DNA of 64,000 nt from Enoplolaimus lenunculus (GCA_030248215.1 JASANG010004100.1:124001-188000); one strand, 5' to 3'. Positions 1-13,316 are shown, numbered from the stretch's first letter. The notes: generated from the letters alone by a model not told the origin. Made by a program: numbers and translations.

Positions 1-469
1 ACAAGTACGTTAACACCGTTTCCAGTTGCTTTACAAATAAGAGTCATGTCATTAATTTGGACCAAATATATTTACCTTAAATTAGAAAGTAATTTATTTT
101 TAATCTTTTCAAATATTAATAATTATATTGAGTGTCTGTTTTAGTATATATTCTATCATTTTTCGGTATTTGAAAAGACAATGTCCTTATTAATGCGAGG
201 AGCAATCGAAATTAACAAAATAAAATACTCAAATGTTTCACTTCAAATAGTATAGAAGCGTTTTGACTCATATTCTCATATTTGACTCAAAATTAAACAT
301 TTAAAACAATTTAAAAATAAACGAAATAAACAAAATCGATTTAAACGTCATGTTATCGTAAAAAAACGTTGATAAAAATGCACCGTTACCTGAAATTACT
401 TATATATACAGAAATAGATTGCTTGACAGTACGCGACCGCTTATATTTCACGAGCAAATAAAAAATTTG

Positions 470-618
470 GGCCCATGCATAGAACAGGGCCGGAACAGTA
501 GTATAAGCATATTTCTAAGCCTAAGCCTAAGCCTAAGCAAAAGAAATTAGTCTAAAGATAAACTGACTCTATTATAGCCCCTCCGGAAAACGATCCGGCC
601 CTGTTCTATACATGAGCC
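470..618 (-). mobile_element. TTAGGC-bearing TIR element, type A
   Basis: Ends are inverted copies of GGCCCATGTATAGAACAGGG (left copy has GCATAG; right copy reads CTGTTCTATACATGAGCC). The interior has three GCCTAA units, then the core AAATTAGTCTAAAG and a GCCCCTCCGGAAAACG segment. Flanking AAATTTG and AAATCTG resemble a decayed 7-8 bp target duplication. Confidence 0.85.
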
Positions 619-1078
619 TAAATCTGTTCGCTCCCAGCATTGCCGGTCATCATTAGCATTTGGCTAACTTATGAACGAGATGCTGTTCGAAAAACATTTT
701 AACCATCAAATCAAGCTAAAATTGACAGAGCTTAGTAATGGTAGCTTAAAATGTAACAAGTTTTCTCACTAGCTTTGCAGTACCGAAACTCAAAGGAATG
801 AAAAGAATACTATTTGAACGTAAATTTAATTTTCTAAAAGAAATTAAATTATGGACAAAATATTGCTACGGGGCAAAAATGTGGTCGCAATACCATCATA
901 CAATCGGTTGAAAATCTCCAAAACCACAACATAACACCCAAATTAATCAATGAAGAATCGAAATAACCAAAAACACAACATAAAATCTCAATCTTCAGAT
1001 ACATACCACTGTGACCGTTTCTAAGGTTAAGCTTAAAAACTGCGAATCAATGTTGAAACTATTTGGTACACCGTATCC

Positions 1079-1141
1079 GCCCATGTTACTTTAAGGGACG
1101 TCCAGGTTTCTGGTGGGTCTATAAAAGAGAAGGTTTAGCAT
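1079..1141. mobile_element. Fragment of TTAGGC-element type B (one end only)
   Basis: GCCCATGTTACTTTAAGGG followed by a TCCAGGTTTCTGGTGGGTC segment matches the left end of the elements at 9036 and 40331. The TTAGGC core and the other end are missing here. Confidence 0.6.
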
Positions 1142-1468
1142 TTTGCTAACCAGATTCAAACCCGAAACTTAAAAACGTTAGTTTAATAGTAAGTAATAAC
1201 CAGTTAAATTTCTATTTTGAAAACAATAAAAATTCAAATATGCAAATGTAAAAAGTTCGAATACGTCTACCCAAAAGCATACTGTTCCCATATTAGAAGA
1301 CAATAGCTTGCTGAGCATATCAGAGTATGCCGCTAAATCTAAAAAGTAACCCATGTTTAAAATCTGTTTTGCTTGGATTGGTTTCAAACTTAAATTTCGC
1401 AGATTAACCCAAACCAACCAAATCTGGCCACGCCAAAAGTCACGTTTGGCTCCTACGCCTGCTCGATA

Positions 1469-1640
1469 CAGGCCTGTAGCCAGCTTACTTTGCTACGGGG
1501 ACGGAGACAAAACGATTTTCAGCAGAGATATAACAAGGGTTCTCGATGACTTACAAGCAATGTTGAAAATGTTCTAGGGTGGTTAAATTCTTCCAGGCGG
1601 GCTGAGCCCCTTAGCACCCCTCTAGCTACGGTCCGGTCTG
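1469..1640. mobile_element. hAT-like non-autonomous repeat, CAGGCCCGTAGCC family
   Basis: Starts CAGGCCTGTAGCCAGC and ends CTAGCTACGGTCCGGTCTG, an imperfect inverted repeat. Inside are TTACAAGCAA and GGCTGAGCCCCTTAGCACCCC. Related copies lie at 38290-38454 and 42838-42960. Confidence 0.7.
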
Positions 1641-2208
1641 ATTGCCTTCAAGTTAAAATACATTTTACCAGTATACAGTCATGCAAATGTCACAATTTAG
1701 GACCAGCGTCTGTCCTGAAATTTAAAAACAAAACAGAAAAAAACAAAACAAAATTCATAAAATATATAATTGAGCAACGTTGCTGTTTAGCCAAGGAATT
1801 TGTTATTTCCAATTGAAAATATTCAAAATGTTTCAAATACTTGTGTTATTTCACGAATTGTTTTGTCTCGCTAAAATTGCGTCCATTCTAATTACTCGGA
1901 TTTAAGCTTGGAGTATTAAACTAACCTACTCTGCCTACTCTGCATATAGTAAATACAGCTCAAATTAAGCCGTTGGCAATTTGCACTTAGCGTGAACAAA
2001 CAATTTCAAAATTTTCAATTTTTTTTGATAAATCAACTAAATTATAATACCGTACAAGAGGGCCGTTATGGCGCTGGTTGGAGGAAGGCTTGGGTGCTGT
2101 AGCATCAGCACTAGCCAACGATAATGGGTCTAAAAATTCCTTGACTAAAGACAGCAATAACAATACGTACGCTTGACATTAGAGCGTATAGCGTGCATGC
2201 AAACCGCA

Positions 2209-5200
2209 TTACGCTTTAACGCCTCTTCTCAAACATAACATAGTAACAGAAGTCGCCGCGGCGACAAACATCAAAACGGTAAATCCAGCAAGCAACGAAA
2301 ACGACATCGATGTCATACAGTAGTCGCCAGCATCGTTTCCTATTGGTTGACGTTGTTGATGAACGTACCGAAAACCACGTTGATTGGTTAAATGTGGTCG
2401 ATGTGCGATATTTGACGGCAAAACGGCAGAATCTGATTGGCTGTCAAGATCAAGTGATTCAAGTTCAGCGCGAACGTCAATGACACCGCTGGATTGAATT
2501 GGACGATAATTAGTCAAAGCGACGCTTCGTTTGCCACGAGTCGGTTCTGGACAGCTGGGAACTGGGCATTCACCGTTTGGTTCCTGTAAACATTTACACC
2601 GACAGGTATTTCTAGTTAATAGTCGAAGTGTTTGAAAATAATAGAAACTTGTTGACAATTAAAGCATTTTAAAATTTACCTTCTATTTCTATAGAAATGA
2701 TACTTGTGTACATATAGAATATTTTCAATTGCTTCTCTCAAATAGAGCATAAGTACAGTTTTTTTAAAATACACCAAAATTGATCAAGTTGTGACCGTAT
2801 TTAAGTAAAAAATTTATGCATAGTTCCAGGCTTAAAATTTAAGCTTGTATTATATATGGGCATTCTTGTATTTATACCATTTATTAGCTTAACAACTGCA
2901 TTGCGTTTCAAAGTGCATCATCAGGTGTGCAGCTATAGTCAACACAAGTTCAACTCTCACAGCGCTATATATTTGTCGTACGGTGCCGCAATTCGGATAC
3001 GTTGCTGCACAGCACTGGATGACGTCAAACTCAACCGGTATTCATTAAAATGGCCAGAGGGCCCATGTATAGAACAGGGCCGGATCGTTTCCCGGAGGGG
3101 CTGTAATAGAGTCAGTTTAAGCTTTAGACTAATTTTTTGCTTAGGCTTAAGCTTAAGCTTAGGCTTAGGCTTAGGAATATGCGTATACTTTCGGTTCCAG
3201 CCCTGTTCTATACATGGGCCTCCAGAGGCATAGCGGCAGCGCAAGGTGGTCATTATGCAAAGATATATTGATATAACACACGTTACCTTAATAGTAATGG
3301 TAATTTGGCATTGGAAAAACAGTTGTGGCCGATCAGCGTATTTGAATACGTGAGTTTCTTGGCCAGCCATTAAATCAGTCACGTACTCCAAGTTTCGAAG
3401 CAAGTATCTATCCTGAGCACAGCCAGATTCGTCCAAAAGATCAGCGCGATCACCCTGTATAAAATTACAAAGAGACCATAAGCGTATAACTACACTAAAA
3501 TCGCCTAATCTGGTTAAGGATACACGTCCTTACCCAATCCGACCAATAGTACTTTTAGGCGTATAACTGCCAATAGTACTTTTAAACGTATAACTGTATG
3601 ATTAACCATATATCCAAGCCTAAGTCTAAAGCGTAACTGTTCAATCAGCGGTAACCTGAAAACCAAAAAGCAAAAGTATAGCCTAAAATCTAAGCATTAC
3701 ACGTTTGAAGTACATCTAAAGACGCGGACGAGATTAAAAGAAACATGGGCCTAAACTCTCGTAGCTTTTCAATCGATCCAAGCAGTAATTTTATCGCTTT
3801 TTTCGCCAGTACCTTCTGCAGTAGGGAACATAAAACGTAATCTTCAACAATTAATCGCCTGTTGTACCCTTACTTCCCAAAGTCTGTGGAAATTTTCATC
3901 TTTTGCAATACATAACTTAGGCCAAATTTTAGCTTAGTCTTCAAGCATACGCTAGGGCCTTAGGTTTGTTTTCGAAGGCGTACAAGTCTGCAATATTTTA
4001 ATATGCCGTTGACTTGAATGCTCACAAACCTCACACGTGTTTGGATACTATTTTGCGAAACAATAAAATAGATTATTATATTCCCTATTCCTGAAGTAGT
4101 AGTTCACTAATCTGCATGAATTATCTTAACAATTTCTACTTAATATGAAAGACAATAAACAATGAGTTATAGTGCATCACGACGTTTTGTAATTGCAACG
4201 CGCAGTAAATACGAATTCAAAACTTTCTTTCAATTTTTTTAAAACAGAAATTTAGTTCACGGTTAATTACTCTTATTCAAAGGCAAACTTTCTCAAAAAT
4301 ACGAGGACATTCACTTTAAATTGATACAAAGTTTAACGGAGATTACTGAAAACCTGGTGGGCACTGGTAAGTTATTGAAGGGTGATGCTGCTGCACACGA
4401 TCAAAAATTAGCACCTATACCAGCTTGTTTAATATTTTTGCCAGGACTCCACTCATACTGTCCTAAACCAGCATTCTGGCAGCGCGCATGACTGTAAAGT
4501 CTTTATATTTTAATCGAAACGGCTAGAATCAAGCTTGCTTGTTATATGAAACGCATAAGCCTTGGCGCAAGACTAAGTCATACACTAAAACGTAAACATA
4601 AGCCACAGAATGAAATAAGTCTGAAACCTAAGCTAATACAGCAGTGCTGTGAGAAAACACAACTCCAGCTAAAAGAAATACGGGTCGTATTCATGCATAC
4701 AGCGGTCAGTGTACTGCAGCGTCAAGTAACAATTTTAGGTTAATGCGCTGTTCACAATAATTGTCAACGGTGCCGCAAAATCTCTTATAGATCAGGGCTA
4801 TCACGGGGTCACACCGCCGTTCCCGAAACTGGCTACAGCACCGGGCTGGCACAATAGATAACCTGACAAATAATTTTATATTGATAAGCCGCAAGATTTT
4901 AAGCAATTTTAGTCAACATATGCATTGTATATGCTTACATTTCCATCATCCACAAAGCACGAATGAACCGTCATACAGAACGTGTCAGTGGTTTCAGTAT
5001 CGCATGTCCATTTGTGGTAGACAGCTTCGCCAACCAAAGCGTATCTAAAACGCATAACCTCATTATAATTGCATTACAATTACTGGAATCACACACACAT
5101 TTATGTACTAATAATTAAACAAACGCCGATGAATTACCTTTTGAGGTACAATGGAGTTTGAAGGCACGGAAATGTATGTTTACACGTTTATATATAAAAA

Positions 5201-8200
5201 TATTTTTTATTCGGGAAAATATAATTAAAAAATATTACCAAGCCCTTATAAGCAACTAAAATTCAAACAGCTTCAATGATTTTGGGTTGTGGTTTTAATA
5301 TGAGTGGGAGTTTTGAAAAATTTTGAATTTTTCAAATACGTTCAAACAGATGAAAAAAACAAACGAACAACAATCGCGTTAGACGTCTTAGGATTAGGTC
5401 AAGAATTATAGCCATAAGGCAATGATGTTTGCAATAATACATATTTTTAATTATACATCCTAGCATCATTTCAGTAAAAGTCATTTTTCGAAAAAAACAT
5501 TTAGAAGCAGGATCGACGTAGCTACCGCCAAACGAGAGCCAACTCATCAATCCCGTATTTAAGTCATTAGTGGATCCAGAACGTTCGGACTGGGCGCAAC
5601 GGAGCGAACAGGCAAACTCCATTTTAGTATAGATCCTATACAACGTTTTGTTTTTGGTTTGTGAGGGAACCAATCTCCGATAGACAGCTAAGAGTCAAAT
5701 CAAAGCCAAAATAGTCAAAAAAACCTCACGAGTAAAAACAGCTAAAAGACACGCGTGTTTCTCGATTATATCTCAATTGGCGTTCTACGTGAATGCATAT
5801 TTAATTCTTCGGCGGGACGAAGATTTCACTGTTAAAATAATGGCTGATAACACCATGTTTCGCCGAAGAAATTCATTGTACGCACGATATTGTGGAAGTT
5901 GCATTACATCCGTATCGCTCGTGATTAAATTATACATCGTTTCTAAACGTACTGTACTGGTTCGCCAGTTGGTCCGTCCAAGATTTCGTATCGGCAAATT
6001 GGCATTGGAACGACTTGTGTTTGAAAGCCGGTGGTGAGCATTGATACTTCAAGATCTGCGCTTACCGTCTTATCAGCTTCCATGTAAAAGCATTGTATCT
6101 TGAACGCACGATCGACCTAAATAAAAAAATGGAAATATCTGAGAATATTAACCAATGAGCATCCAGGTACTGTACTGGATTTAGATAAGCATGCACCTGT
6201 ACATACTGCTCCCACAATAACCAATGAGCATCTAGATACTGTACTGGATTTAGATAAGCATGCCCTTCTACACAGTCCTCCCACAGGTTTAGTTTTATGC
6301 CCCTAGTGTCATGCTTAGGCTTTGGTTTAAGCCTTCACATGAATCTAAACCTAAGCCTAAGCACGAACCTTGACGCCCCCAGTATCAGGCTTAGGCTTAG
6401 GTTCAAGACTTCACATGATTCTAAACCTAGGCCTAAGCACGAACTTTGAAGCCCCCAGTGTCAGGCTTAGGCTTAGGTTTAAGACTTCACATGATTCTAA
6501 ACCTAAGCCTAAGCACGAACCATGAAATCAATCATGGGAAACGTGTAAAAGAAGTAATAATGATTTTGCGCATGGTTCATGTGAGCACTACAACGCGTAC
6601 AATCATCGGAAAAAAAGTTATTTGGTGTACACAATTATTGTAATTTCCGCATTATACCAGCCGGAGGGTAAATAATAAACCATGGCATAATACGTCAGTT
6701 ATTTTACAGACGGACTGGAAGCCGTTTCTTTCAAAAGAAGTGAAAATTTCAGGACATTCGATTTTACAATCAAATTTTTCTTGAATATTTGGTCGGGAAG
6801 TGTGTTTTAAACTTGATTCCTTAGCTATCTCGAAAGACAATTTGCTGTCGAATCCTAATGAAAATAGTTAGAACATGGTTTTAGTTTTAAAGAAAATGCC
6901 CTTAGTTTTAGGCAAGGATTTCCAGGATTTTGTCATTCTTATTTTTGACTTCCGTGTGGTATCTTGGTAGCTTCATTTGCATGCGTATTATACACGTATA
7001 TAAACAGTCACTCGTAAACAGTTCCATGTATATTGTGTGGAAACGCAACAGAGATGTCTCAGTCTCAGTTGTAAACATAACGCATGAATGGATTAAAAAA
7101 TATTTTGCGTTAAACTGAATTGACATTATATATTTAGAGATATATTTAAATAACAAGCAGGTGCACCAAACTCTTTTATTGTGTCACTTTCCGTCTCGTA
7201 GCCCCAAATTCGAATTCAAGCTCGCAATTAAATTTCATATTAAACGCGACAAAGTATAAATGTCAAAGTATATAAATTCTCAAATATTTTTGAAAATCTC
7301 GTGAAATGAGCAAATGTACGTAGATTACTGATTAGAAATCAGTGAAGTCAACTGGTACCAAGCTGGAATTGAGCCTCCGACCAATAGTCCATATGTGATT
7401 TTTATTCCGATGGAGGTACGGAATTTGGACCCTTTAGGATTTTCATAAGTGATCCATCCTATAGATTTCGACAAGCTGAATTCAACGATACCGTTTTTAT
7501 GTCTGCCTGACCAACGGTTCAGAAGTTATGGCGCTCGAAATTATGCAGCGTTCACAATATCTTTTTTCAGCTGCGCACCAAAAACGTCATATGGTAGGGT
7601 TAATGAGTGTAGATCGGAACATGAAGTGACTATCATTTACATGTTCGTACAACATACACTTAACCAGGTTTATTCCTTACACAAATTTGATTGTCGTTTC
7701 TACATGTTTTATATGGAAAAACGTTAAAATTTAAAGGGTCATAATTATAGAACCGAAGAACCTGCAGCGCTAAAAATGGCACCGTTGAACACAACGCGTC
7801 GAAATCTATAAAATGGATCCTTTGTTATTAAATTACTAGGGTCCATATTCCGTACCTCCGTACAAATTATACAAGCAACTGTGTACATCCGTACAAAGTA
7901 GGAAAAAGCTTAAGCAGCTTACCTTGGTAATAAATTGAGGATGGAACGTAATGATAACAGTTGTGGTAACAAATACACCCAACGGATTCAGTGACCGTGT
8001 CCGTGCGACATTGCATGAATCAAACGGCAATTCAATGCCTGCGACACGTGAGCCTCCTTCACTGTTGCGACAACCCTGAAATAAATGAAAAATTTTAAAA
8101 TATCCTACGAAACCAACAACCTCTTTGACGATTTTAGATTTGATTTTGTCAACGCTGAAACGCAGTTTTATCAGTAAAATCGAGGCAAAAATTGTGTTTA

Positions 8201-8862
8201 AACAATTATCCTTCAACTCGCTAGTTTTTTGACATTATACCACTCTTGTAGTTGTAAGCTGACGCTCCAGAAATGATTTTGCTTCTAGTATATAATTCGG
8301 TTTGCTGTTTTGATTCAAAACCAAGTGAACCAATAAAGTGTGTGTGGCACATCACATACAATTTACAACCTACAGGACTTGTCAAAATAATTGAAACCTA
8401 CTTTAAAATGTTAGTTTAGCCCTGTTTACCTGTGTTGTTTACTGTTTCGCAATAATAGTTGCACAAACAAAAAGACCCAGAAAAAAAAAAAAATATTTTT
8501 TCCAACCCCCCCCCCACCTATTAAAAATTCAAACATTTTCATGCCAGTTCTAGAGTCAAGGCTTAAGAAATAGTTTTCAAGGCTTAGGCAGATTCCTATA
8601 TAAGTCTTTTATGCAGCCTAAACCTAAACCTAAAGCGTAAAATGCAAGCGAAGTGTCGAAGATTTTCCACGCTAACCTCTTGATCGTACAATCCTTTGAC
8701 GAAAACATGGCCTTCGAACGGATTTCTTGTATTGAAATTAATCGTCACCGAAGTTGCACCACATTCGATTTCAGGATCACCTTCAACTCCGTTGTCAACA
8801 GGGATCGCATGCGCAACTGACACAATCGTCGCAAGAATAAACAACCACTTCGATTGAACCAT
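2209..8862 (-). CDS. Cuticlin-like ZP-domain membrane protein, 6 exons, complete
   Basis: Coding exons in order of transcription: 8862-8677, 8075-7923, 6116-5953, 5044-4939, 3454-3287 and 2583-2209, with stop TAA at 2209-2211. All junctions are GT-AG, phases agree, and the sum is 383 aa. The start ATG opens a signal peptide (about residues 1-19, MVQSKWLFILATIVSVAHA). The ZP domain begins near EIECG (residue 31) and runs to about CPVPSC (270). It contains family hallmarks: FNTRNPFEGHVFVKGLYDQ, GIELPFDSCNVARTRSLNP, QCFYMEADKTV, VYHKWTC and LEYVTDLMAGQETHVFKYAD. A furin-like RGKR (275-278) and a C-terminal transmembrane segment (about 353-377) follow, as in ZP proteins that are cleaved and secreted. 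By family knowledge it polymerises into cuticle or alae matrix. The introns carry TTAGGC element 3059-3220, TIR element 7410-7861 and tandem repeats. No specific cut or cutl paralogue is assigned. Confidence 0.93.
3059..3220 (+). mobile_element. TTAGGC-bearing TIR element, type A, in cuticlin-like intron 5
   Basis: Near-perfect ends GGGCCCATGTATAGAACAGG and the inverse CCCTGTTCTATACATGGGCC. The interior has TTAGACTAATTTTTTGCTTA leading into TTAGGC/TTAAGC units. CCAGAGG occurs directly before and, one base off, directly after, giving a likely target duplication. The element sits 66 bp from the donor of exon 5 and is translated through in one reading frame. Confidence 0.9.
6147..6286. repeat. 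69-bp tandem duplication in cuticlin-like intron 2
   Basis: Two copies start at ACCAATGAGCATC (6151 and 6220), each containing TACTGTACTGGATTTAGATA and ending in TCCCACA. They are about 85-90% alike. Confidence 0.8.
6285..6530. repeat. Tandem palindromic TTAGGC/GCCTAA repeat, 3 copies
   Basis: Three units of about 80 bp, each with CCCCCAGTRTCAGGCTTAGG, a TTTAAGACTTCACATGATTC spacer and CCTAAGCCTAAGCACGAACC. Forward and reverse telomere hexamers face each other in every unit, so each can fold into a hairpin. Confidence 0.85.
7410..7861. mobile_element. 452-bp TIR element (MITE) in cuticlin-like intron 2
   Basis: Long imperfect inverted ends: GGAGGTACGGAATTTGGACC at the left and GGTCCATATTCCGTACCTCC at the right. 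Matching ATAGATTTCGAC and TTCAACG blocks lie about 65 bp inside each end. A half copy lies at 46030-46253. Confidence 0.85.
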
Positions 8863-9035
8863 TTTATCCGATTCAAATTTGGTCCACAAACGAGACAATA
8901 AAATACGCAAGATTTCGGCGCCGTAAGTAAATCACTTTGTTTTAATTTCGACAATGCTAAATGACTAATCGAAGTAGTAACAAAAGTCTAAAAGATAACG
9001 TGTAATAGTTTCATTATACAACCCGTCAGTACAAT

Positions 9036-9287
9036 GGCCCATGTTACTTTTACGGGTCGTCCCAGTTTCTGGTCGGTCTGTAAAAGAGTCGGCTTACATT
9101 CTAGACTACATTTTTTAGGCTTAGGCTTAAGAATACGCTTTTGCAACGTTTAGGCTTAGGCTTAGGCATACGCTTTTGCAACGCTTACGCTTAGGCTTAG
9201 GGTTAGGAACACTCTTTTGCAACGCTTAGGCTTAGGCTTAGGAATACGGTGAATCTACTGTTCCGGCCGTAAAAGTAGCATTGACCG
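9036..9287 (+). mobile_element. TTAGGC-bearing TIR element, type B
   Basis: Begins GGCCCATGTTACTTTTACGG and ends CCGGCCGTAAAAGTAGCATT then GACC. Four TTAGGC blocks are separated by GAATACGCTTTTGCAACGCT, so the interior has been amplified as a 40-bp unit. The core reads TTCTAGACTACATTTTTTAG. Flanks GTACAAT and GTACGAT suggest a target duplication. Confidence 0.85.
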
Positions 9288-10207
9288 GTACGATTTAGTA
9301 AAAGCAGGCAAAATGCAACCGAGATACGCGAACTTTGTCATTCAACCTAAAACACCAGACCCTAAACCTATTTAAAGGCTACCTGTGTGTCCTGGGGATT
9401 TCAATGGATCAATGATTGAATTGTGTTAATTTTAGGATACTTACCGTCGGGTTCTTGTTTCCTCACATTTTCGGTCCAATCTTTACATTCTATAGCCGTA
9501 TTCTCATCTGTGTGTAGTCAGCCGTTAATACTTGTTAGTACGTAAAAGGTACTCATACAATCGACCAGTGAAGTGCCGTGGATCTTAACTTTGTCGACCT
9601 GTTAATCCTGTTGATCTGAACTTCCGATTAGCAACAATACGGCTAGAATACATTAACTTTGTCAGTTTTCGAGGCGAACTATTCACAATTTCTAAAGTTA
9701 CACGCCCTATTATATGTCAACTGGTGATAAGAACACACTGGACAAGACTGCCCCACTTGGAATTCCCCACGTACGTATTTCGGGCAACTTTTCAACTTTT
9801 CGTTTCTATATTTGAAACAAAATACAAATAACAGTATATACATAATGCAAATTGATTTGCGTAACAGCGCCGCTAGCCTAAATATTTGATCAAGTAGGTT
9901 TGTAACGGTTGCAACCACGTTCAATAGTTTGATTTAAAGCGATAACTTTCTCGCACTGAGAAAGGTTCAGTTTCGAATGATACTACAATCATTAAGGAAA
10001 ATTAGAGGCTAAAATTAGGGCTTGAAAATTTTTCATGAATAGAACATAATGAATTATAAATAGTTTAGCAGCAGTCATTGAAACAGCTGGTATTTATTAT
10101 TTGAAGATAATAAAACAATTCATATGTTTCAAATTTTAAAATCATTCAGAAAATTTTCAATTATTTTTTCAACTAAGTTTATTAAAAAACAAAACAATTC
10201 AACTGAA

Positions 10208-10378
10208 ACGCCAATGTTACGAACATGGGCGGAACAGTATTATATGCATATTCGTAAACCAAAGCCTAAGTCTAAGTCAAAGCCTAAAAACCAAGCAAAA
10301 AAAATTAGTCTAAACTTTAAGCTTTACTGTTTTCTAGTCCCACAGAACAGCGTTCCGCCCTGATCTCTGCACAACGCC
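10208..10378 (-). mobile_element. TTAGGC-bearing TIR element, type C
   Basis: Left ATGGGCGGAACAGTATTAT, a degenerate GCCTAAG array, the core AAAAAATTAGTCTAAACTTT, then TTTCTAGTCCCACAGAACAG and right end CGTTCCGCCCTGATCTCTGC. More diverged than the type A copies. Confidence 0.75.
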
Positions 10379-10872
10379 AACGAAAGCAACACTGATATAC
10401 AGTCCCACCGGCTGGAGCACGACCAAATAATAACATTTCGTCTATCAGATAGCTCTTTAAAAAACTTTTCCGTCTCCTATCGAACATCATTTAATCCGAT
10501 ATTTAATAAAATACTCAAAACAAAAGCGAAAGTTGTCGTTCAAATTGTGCTGGATTGCTTGAATCTTATTTTGTTGGTGTTAAGCATGGTACGATGGCCG
10601 TATTATAACGAATAATTTTTAAAACAAACAACGTAAACGGGCAAAAAAAACCGCATACCCCTGCGACTACTGATACCAACAAGTGGTGACTGCTGTGTGA
10701 CAGTTTGTAAAATGTAGAAAGCCACAAATTTATACACGATTTGGTTTGAGAACGCAAAATACAGCTCCGTGAAATGATTTACAGTCTATTTCAAATCGCA
10801 CAGAGTCAGCAGTAAAACTGCAATTGCATATTTATTGCACGAACGAGAGTGAAATTTTCACAAAACAATCAA

Positions 10873-10896
10873 TGTAGTAGTAGTAGTAGTAGTAAT
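10873..10896. repeat. (GTA)n microsatellite
   Basis: About eight GTA units in a row. Confidence 0.95.
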
Positions 10897-11141
10897 AGTC
10901 GATTAAACGAGTAAACTTGTCTTTAGATAAAAAACAGGCCGTACTGCATGCCTGAATCTGGTCGTTTTAAGAGCCTGAGAATTAGTACGCGAGGTGCCCT
11001 AAATACAAAAACTCTTCGCTGTATATACGCGCAATAGTTGTCGATTGCAGTGTGTATTTTGAAACAAACTTTAGAAACATATTACAAAATCGTTGCGTTT
11101 TATTGCTTCTGTCAAAGTTGCCGAGGAAAACAAACGACGCG

Positions 11142-11179
<38 letters not shown>
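11142..11179. repeat. (ATT)n microsatellite
   Basis: About twelve uninterrupted ATT units. Confidence 0.97.
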
Positions 11180-11180
<1 letters not shown>

Positions 11181-11913
11181 ATAACGAATTTGAAAATTAA
11201 ATACCAGAGATCAATTTCAAGTGAAAGTTAATATTGCAAATTTTAACTAGAAATCGAATTTGCATGCGGCCGTAGCTGTCGCTGAAGGTGGCTACGACCA
11301 GTGTGGTTATGTGATTTGTATTGTGTAAACAGGCAAACTTTCTTTGTACAATGATTTCAATTAGTTTTTTCGGTCTCGTTTTTAAGTTTGGTTAATTTTA
11401 AAGTGTCGAAAAATAAATATACAGCATCGTATAGTGTGCGCGGTCTGGATTCAATTGAGGATTAAAAATAGTTTTTGGCTGTTGTTGACTGTTAACGCAG
11501 TCGAACAGTGTGTTAATATATAACGAAAATTTCGCTCAGAGGCGTTGATATAAATTCCGCTGAGCAAATATTAATACTAAATACACCAAACATTGGATCA
11601 TATTTGCATACGGTAAATTGTCACTGGCATTCGTTGCATTGATTCAAACAAACGAAACTTTTTTGGAGAGGAAAGACGCAAGAAAAAACACTCAAACAGT
11701 CAAAGAATTAATCTTCCGATCAGCACAAAAGTTTTTTGTTAATTGTCCTTTTTAAGTTCGCCGTTATTAGTACTCATTCGACTTCATGTTGCCTTCTCAT
11801 CGAATGGCAATTTATCATTGAACTGAAAGTTGAGCGAATTTGTGTTCTTCACATTTGAAATGCAGTTCCTGGTTTAAAAATTGACTCTTGTTTTGAATGA
11901 CGGTGTCATGATA

Positions 11914-12164
11914 TACACTCAAAATGATATTTCTGACATTTAAGGAAAAATTTCTTACATTTAAGAAATATGATTAGCAAGGTGCACTTGAACAGTATTT
12001 CTGTTATAACAGAAAGTTTTCAAAAACGTTTTGAAATAAAGTCTGAAAATAAACGTTTTCCACTTATTTTTCGAAAAAAATTTTCTTAAATATCAGACAA
12101 ACTTTTCAGATTGGCCACAGAAAATACTTTTCTGTATGAACTCAGAAATACTTTTTTGTGTGTA
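11914..12164. mobile_element. MITE with TACAC termini
   Basis: Left TACACTCAAAATGATATTTC and right GAAATACTTTTTTGTGTGTA form a 23-bp inverted repeat with three to four mismatches. A TA dinucleotide precedes the left end. It looks like a Tc1/mariner-type non-autonomous element; similar TACACACAAAATAT text occurs at 46509. Confidence 0.75.
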
Positions 12165-13149
12165 ATTGTTCCTCCGGAACGATTAAACTAGTTTAATTAT
12201 TACCCCACCTCCGGAAGAACTAAACTAGTTTAATCACTCCCCGCTCACGGTATAATTCTTACCCCGATTAATTCACCTCCCCTCGGACGAATTAGACTAA
12301 ACTAGTTTAATTGTTCCCCGCTCACGATAAATTCCCCCCGTATGTTTCCCTGACAACAGTCGTGCCAGAATTTTATCCACTGTTGAATTCCTCCCCGTCG
12401 AATCGACATCTTCACAAACAGTTGTACAATTATCAGAATTTCAAAGTATTAACAGCAATTTACATTTTAACCACTGATTACCACTTCGTAAAGAATTTCA
12501 GCCGGGTGATTCAGTTAAATACTTTTGTCTTCAAAATCTTCGGACCCTCGTTATATTGCTGATCGAAATTTTAGACAGTTATCGTTACCTCCTGGAGAAA
12601 ACGTTGCATATCGCCAATTTCAGATATATACGGTAATTTGTTTCAGAATACCAACTGTATGAAATTCTACTATTAATTTTCACCTGCAAAATTAAAATTT
12701 ACTACTCCAGAAAATCAGCTTTTTTTCGCAAACGCATTTTTTTCATACCCAACGGCAATTCTGAGATTTGTGACCTGAAACAAAAAATATTGATTTTTAT
12801 ATAACAAGTTATTTAAAATTTTTATTGCAAAAATGAAAAACATATAACGCCAAACATTGCTGGATTTGGCTTTTGGATTCGTCTTTTTCACATCTGAATC
12901 CTAACCATAAATTTTTGCGGAATCCGAATCCGAACGTTGTTGCCAACCTGGTCGTGACCGTTTGCAGAAGAAATCACGTCTAGTAGTTTTAGCGAAATGC
13001 AGAATTCCCAGACTGTACGTGTTATTTGAAAAATTCAGTTAAAACCCTATTTCCCTTTTTTGCGCCAAAATATAGCATTATTGTTCAACATAAATCGAAT
13101 TTCAACCAAATTCCCAGTATTAAATGTCTAGGTAAACATTGGCATTGCA

Positions 13150-13316
13150 CACAACATTGCACACAAATGTGCCCGAAGATTGCAGTATGTGCGTCTATAA
13201 TAAATAATAGTCTGCCATCTTGGCGCAATGTGCAAAAGTTAGCGAAAGCGCAACAAAGTAATGCTGGAAAATTGCGCAAAATACGTATGTGGGCGTTCCA
13301 GCTTTAATATATGGAT
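13150..13316. repeat. Dispersed repeat ending GGCGTTCCAGCTTTAATAT (copy 1)
   Basis: GCAAAAGTTAGCGAAAGCGC, AAAGTAATGCTGGAAAATTG and TACGTATGTGGGCGTTCCAG are shared with 38826-38998 and 57890-58053. All three copies have the same orientation. Confidence 0.7.

Larger units (their letters stand above)
1..2208. other. Non-coding left flank
   Basis: Apart from the three repeats listed within it, I see no exon with matching splice sites on either strand. The stretch 1641-2208 is AT-rich and probably includes the 3'UTR and downstream flank of the cuticlin-like gene. Confidence 0.5.

Noticed and set aside
6285-6530. CRISPR-like array
   Set aside because: Regular repeats are present, but the genome is eukaryotic, the spacers are not unique, and the units are TTAGGC palindromes.
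9449-9495. Possible minus-strand exon CKDWTENVRKQEPD
   Set aside because: The donor is good, but the acceptor lacks a pyrimidine tract and no partner exon was found.
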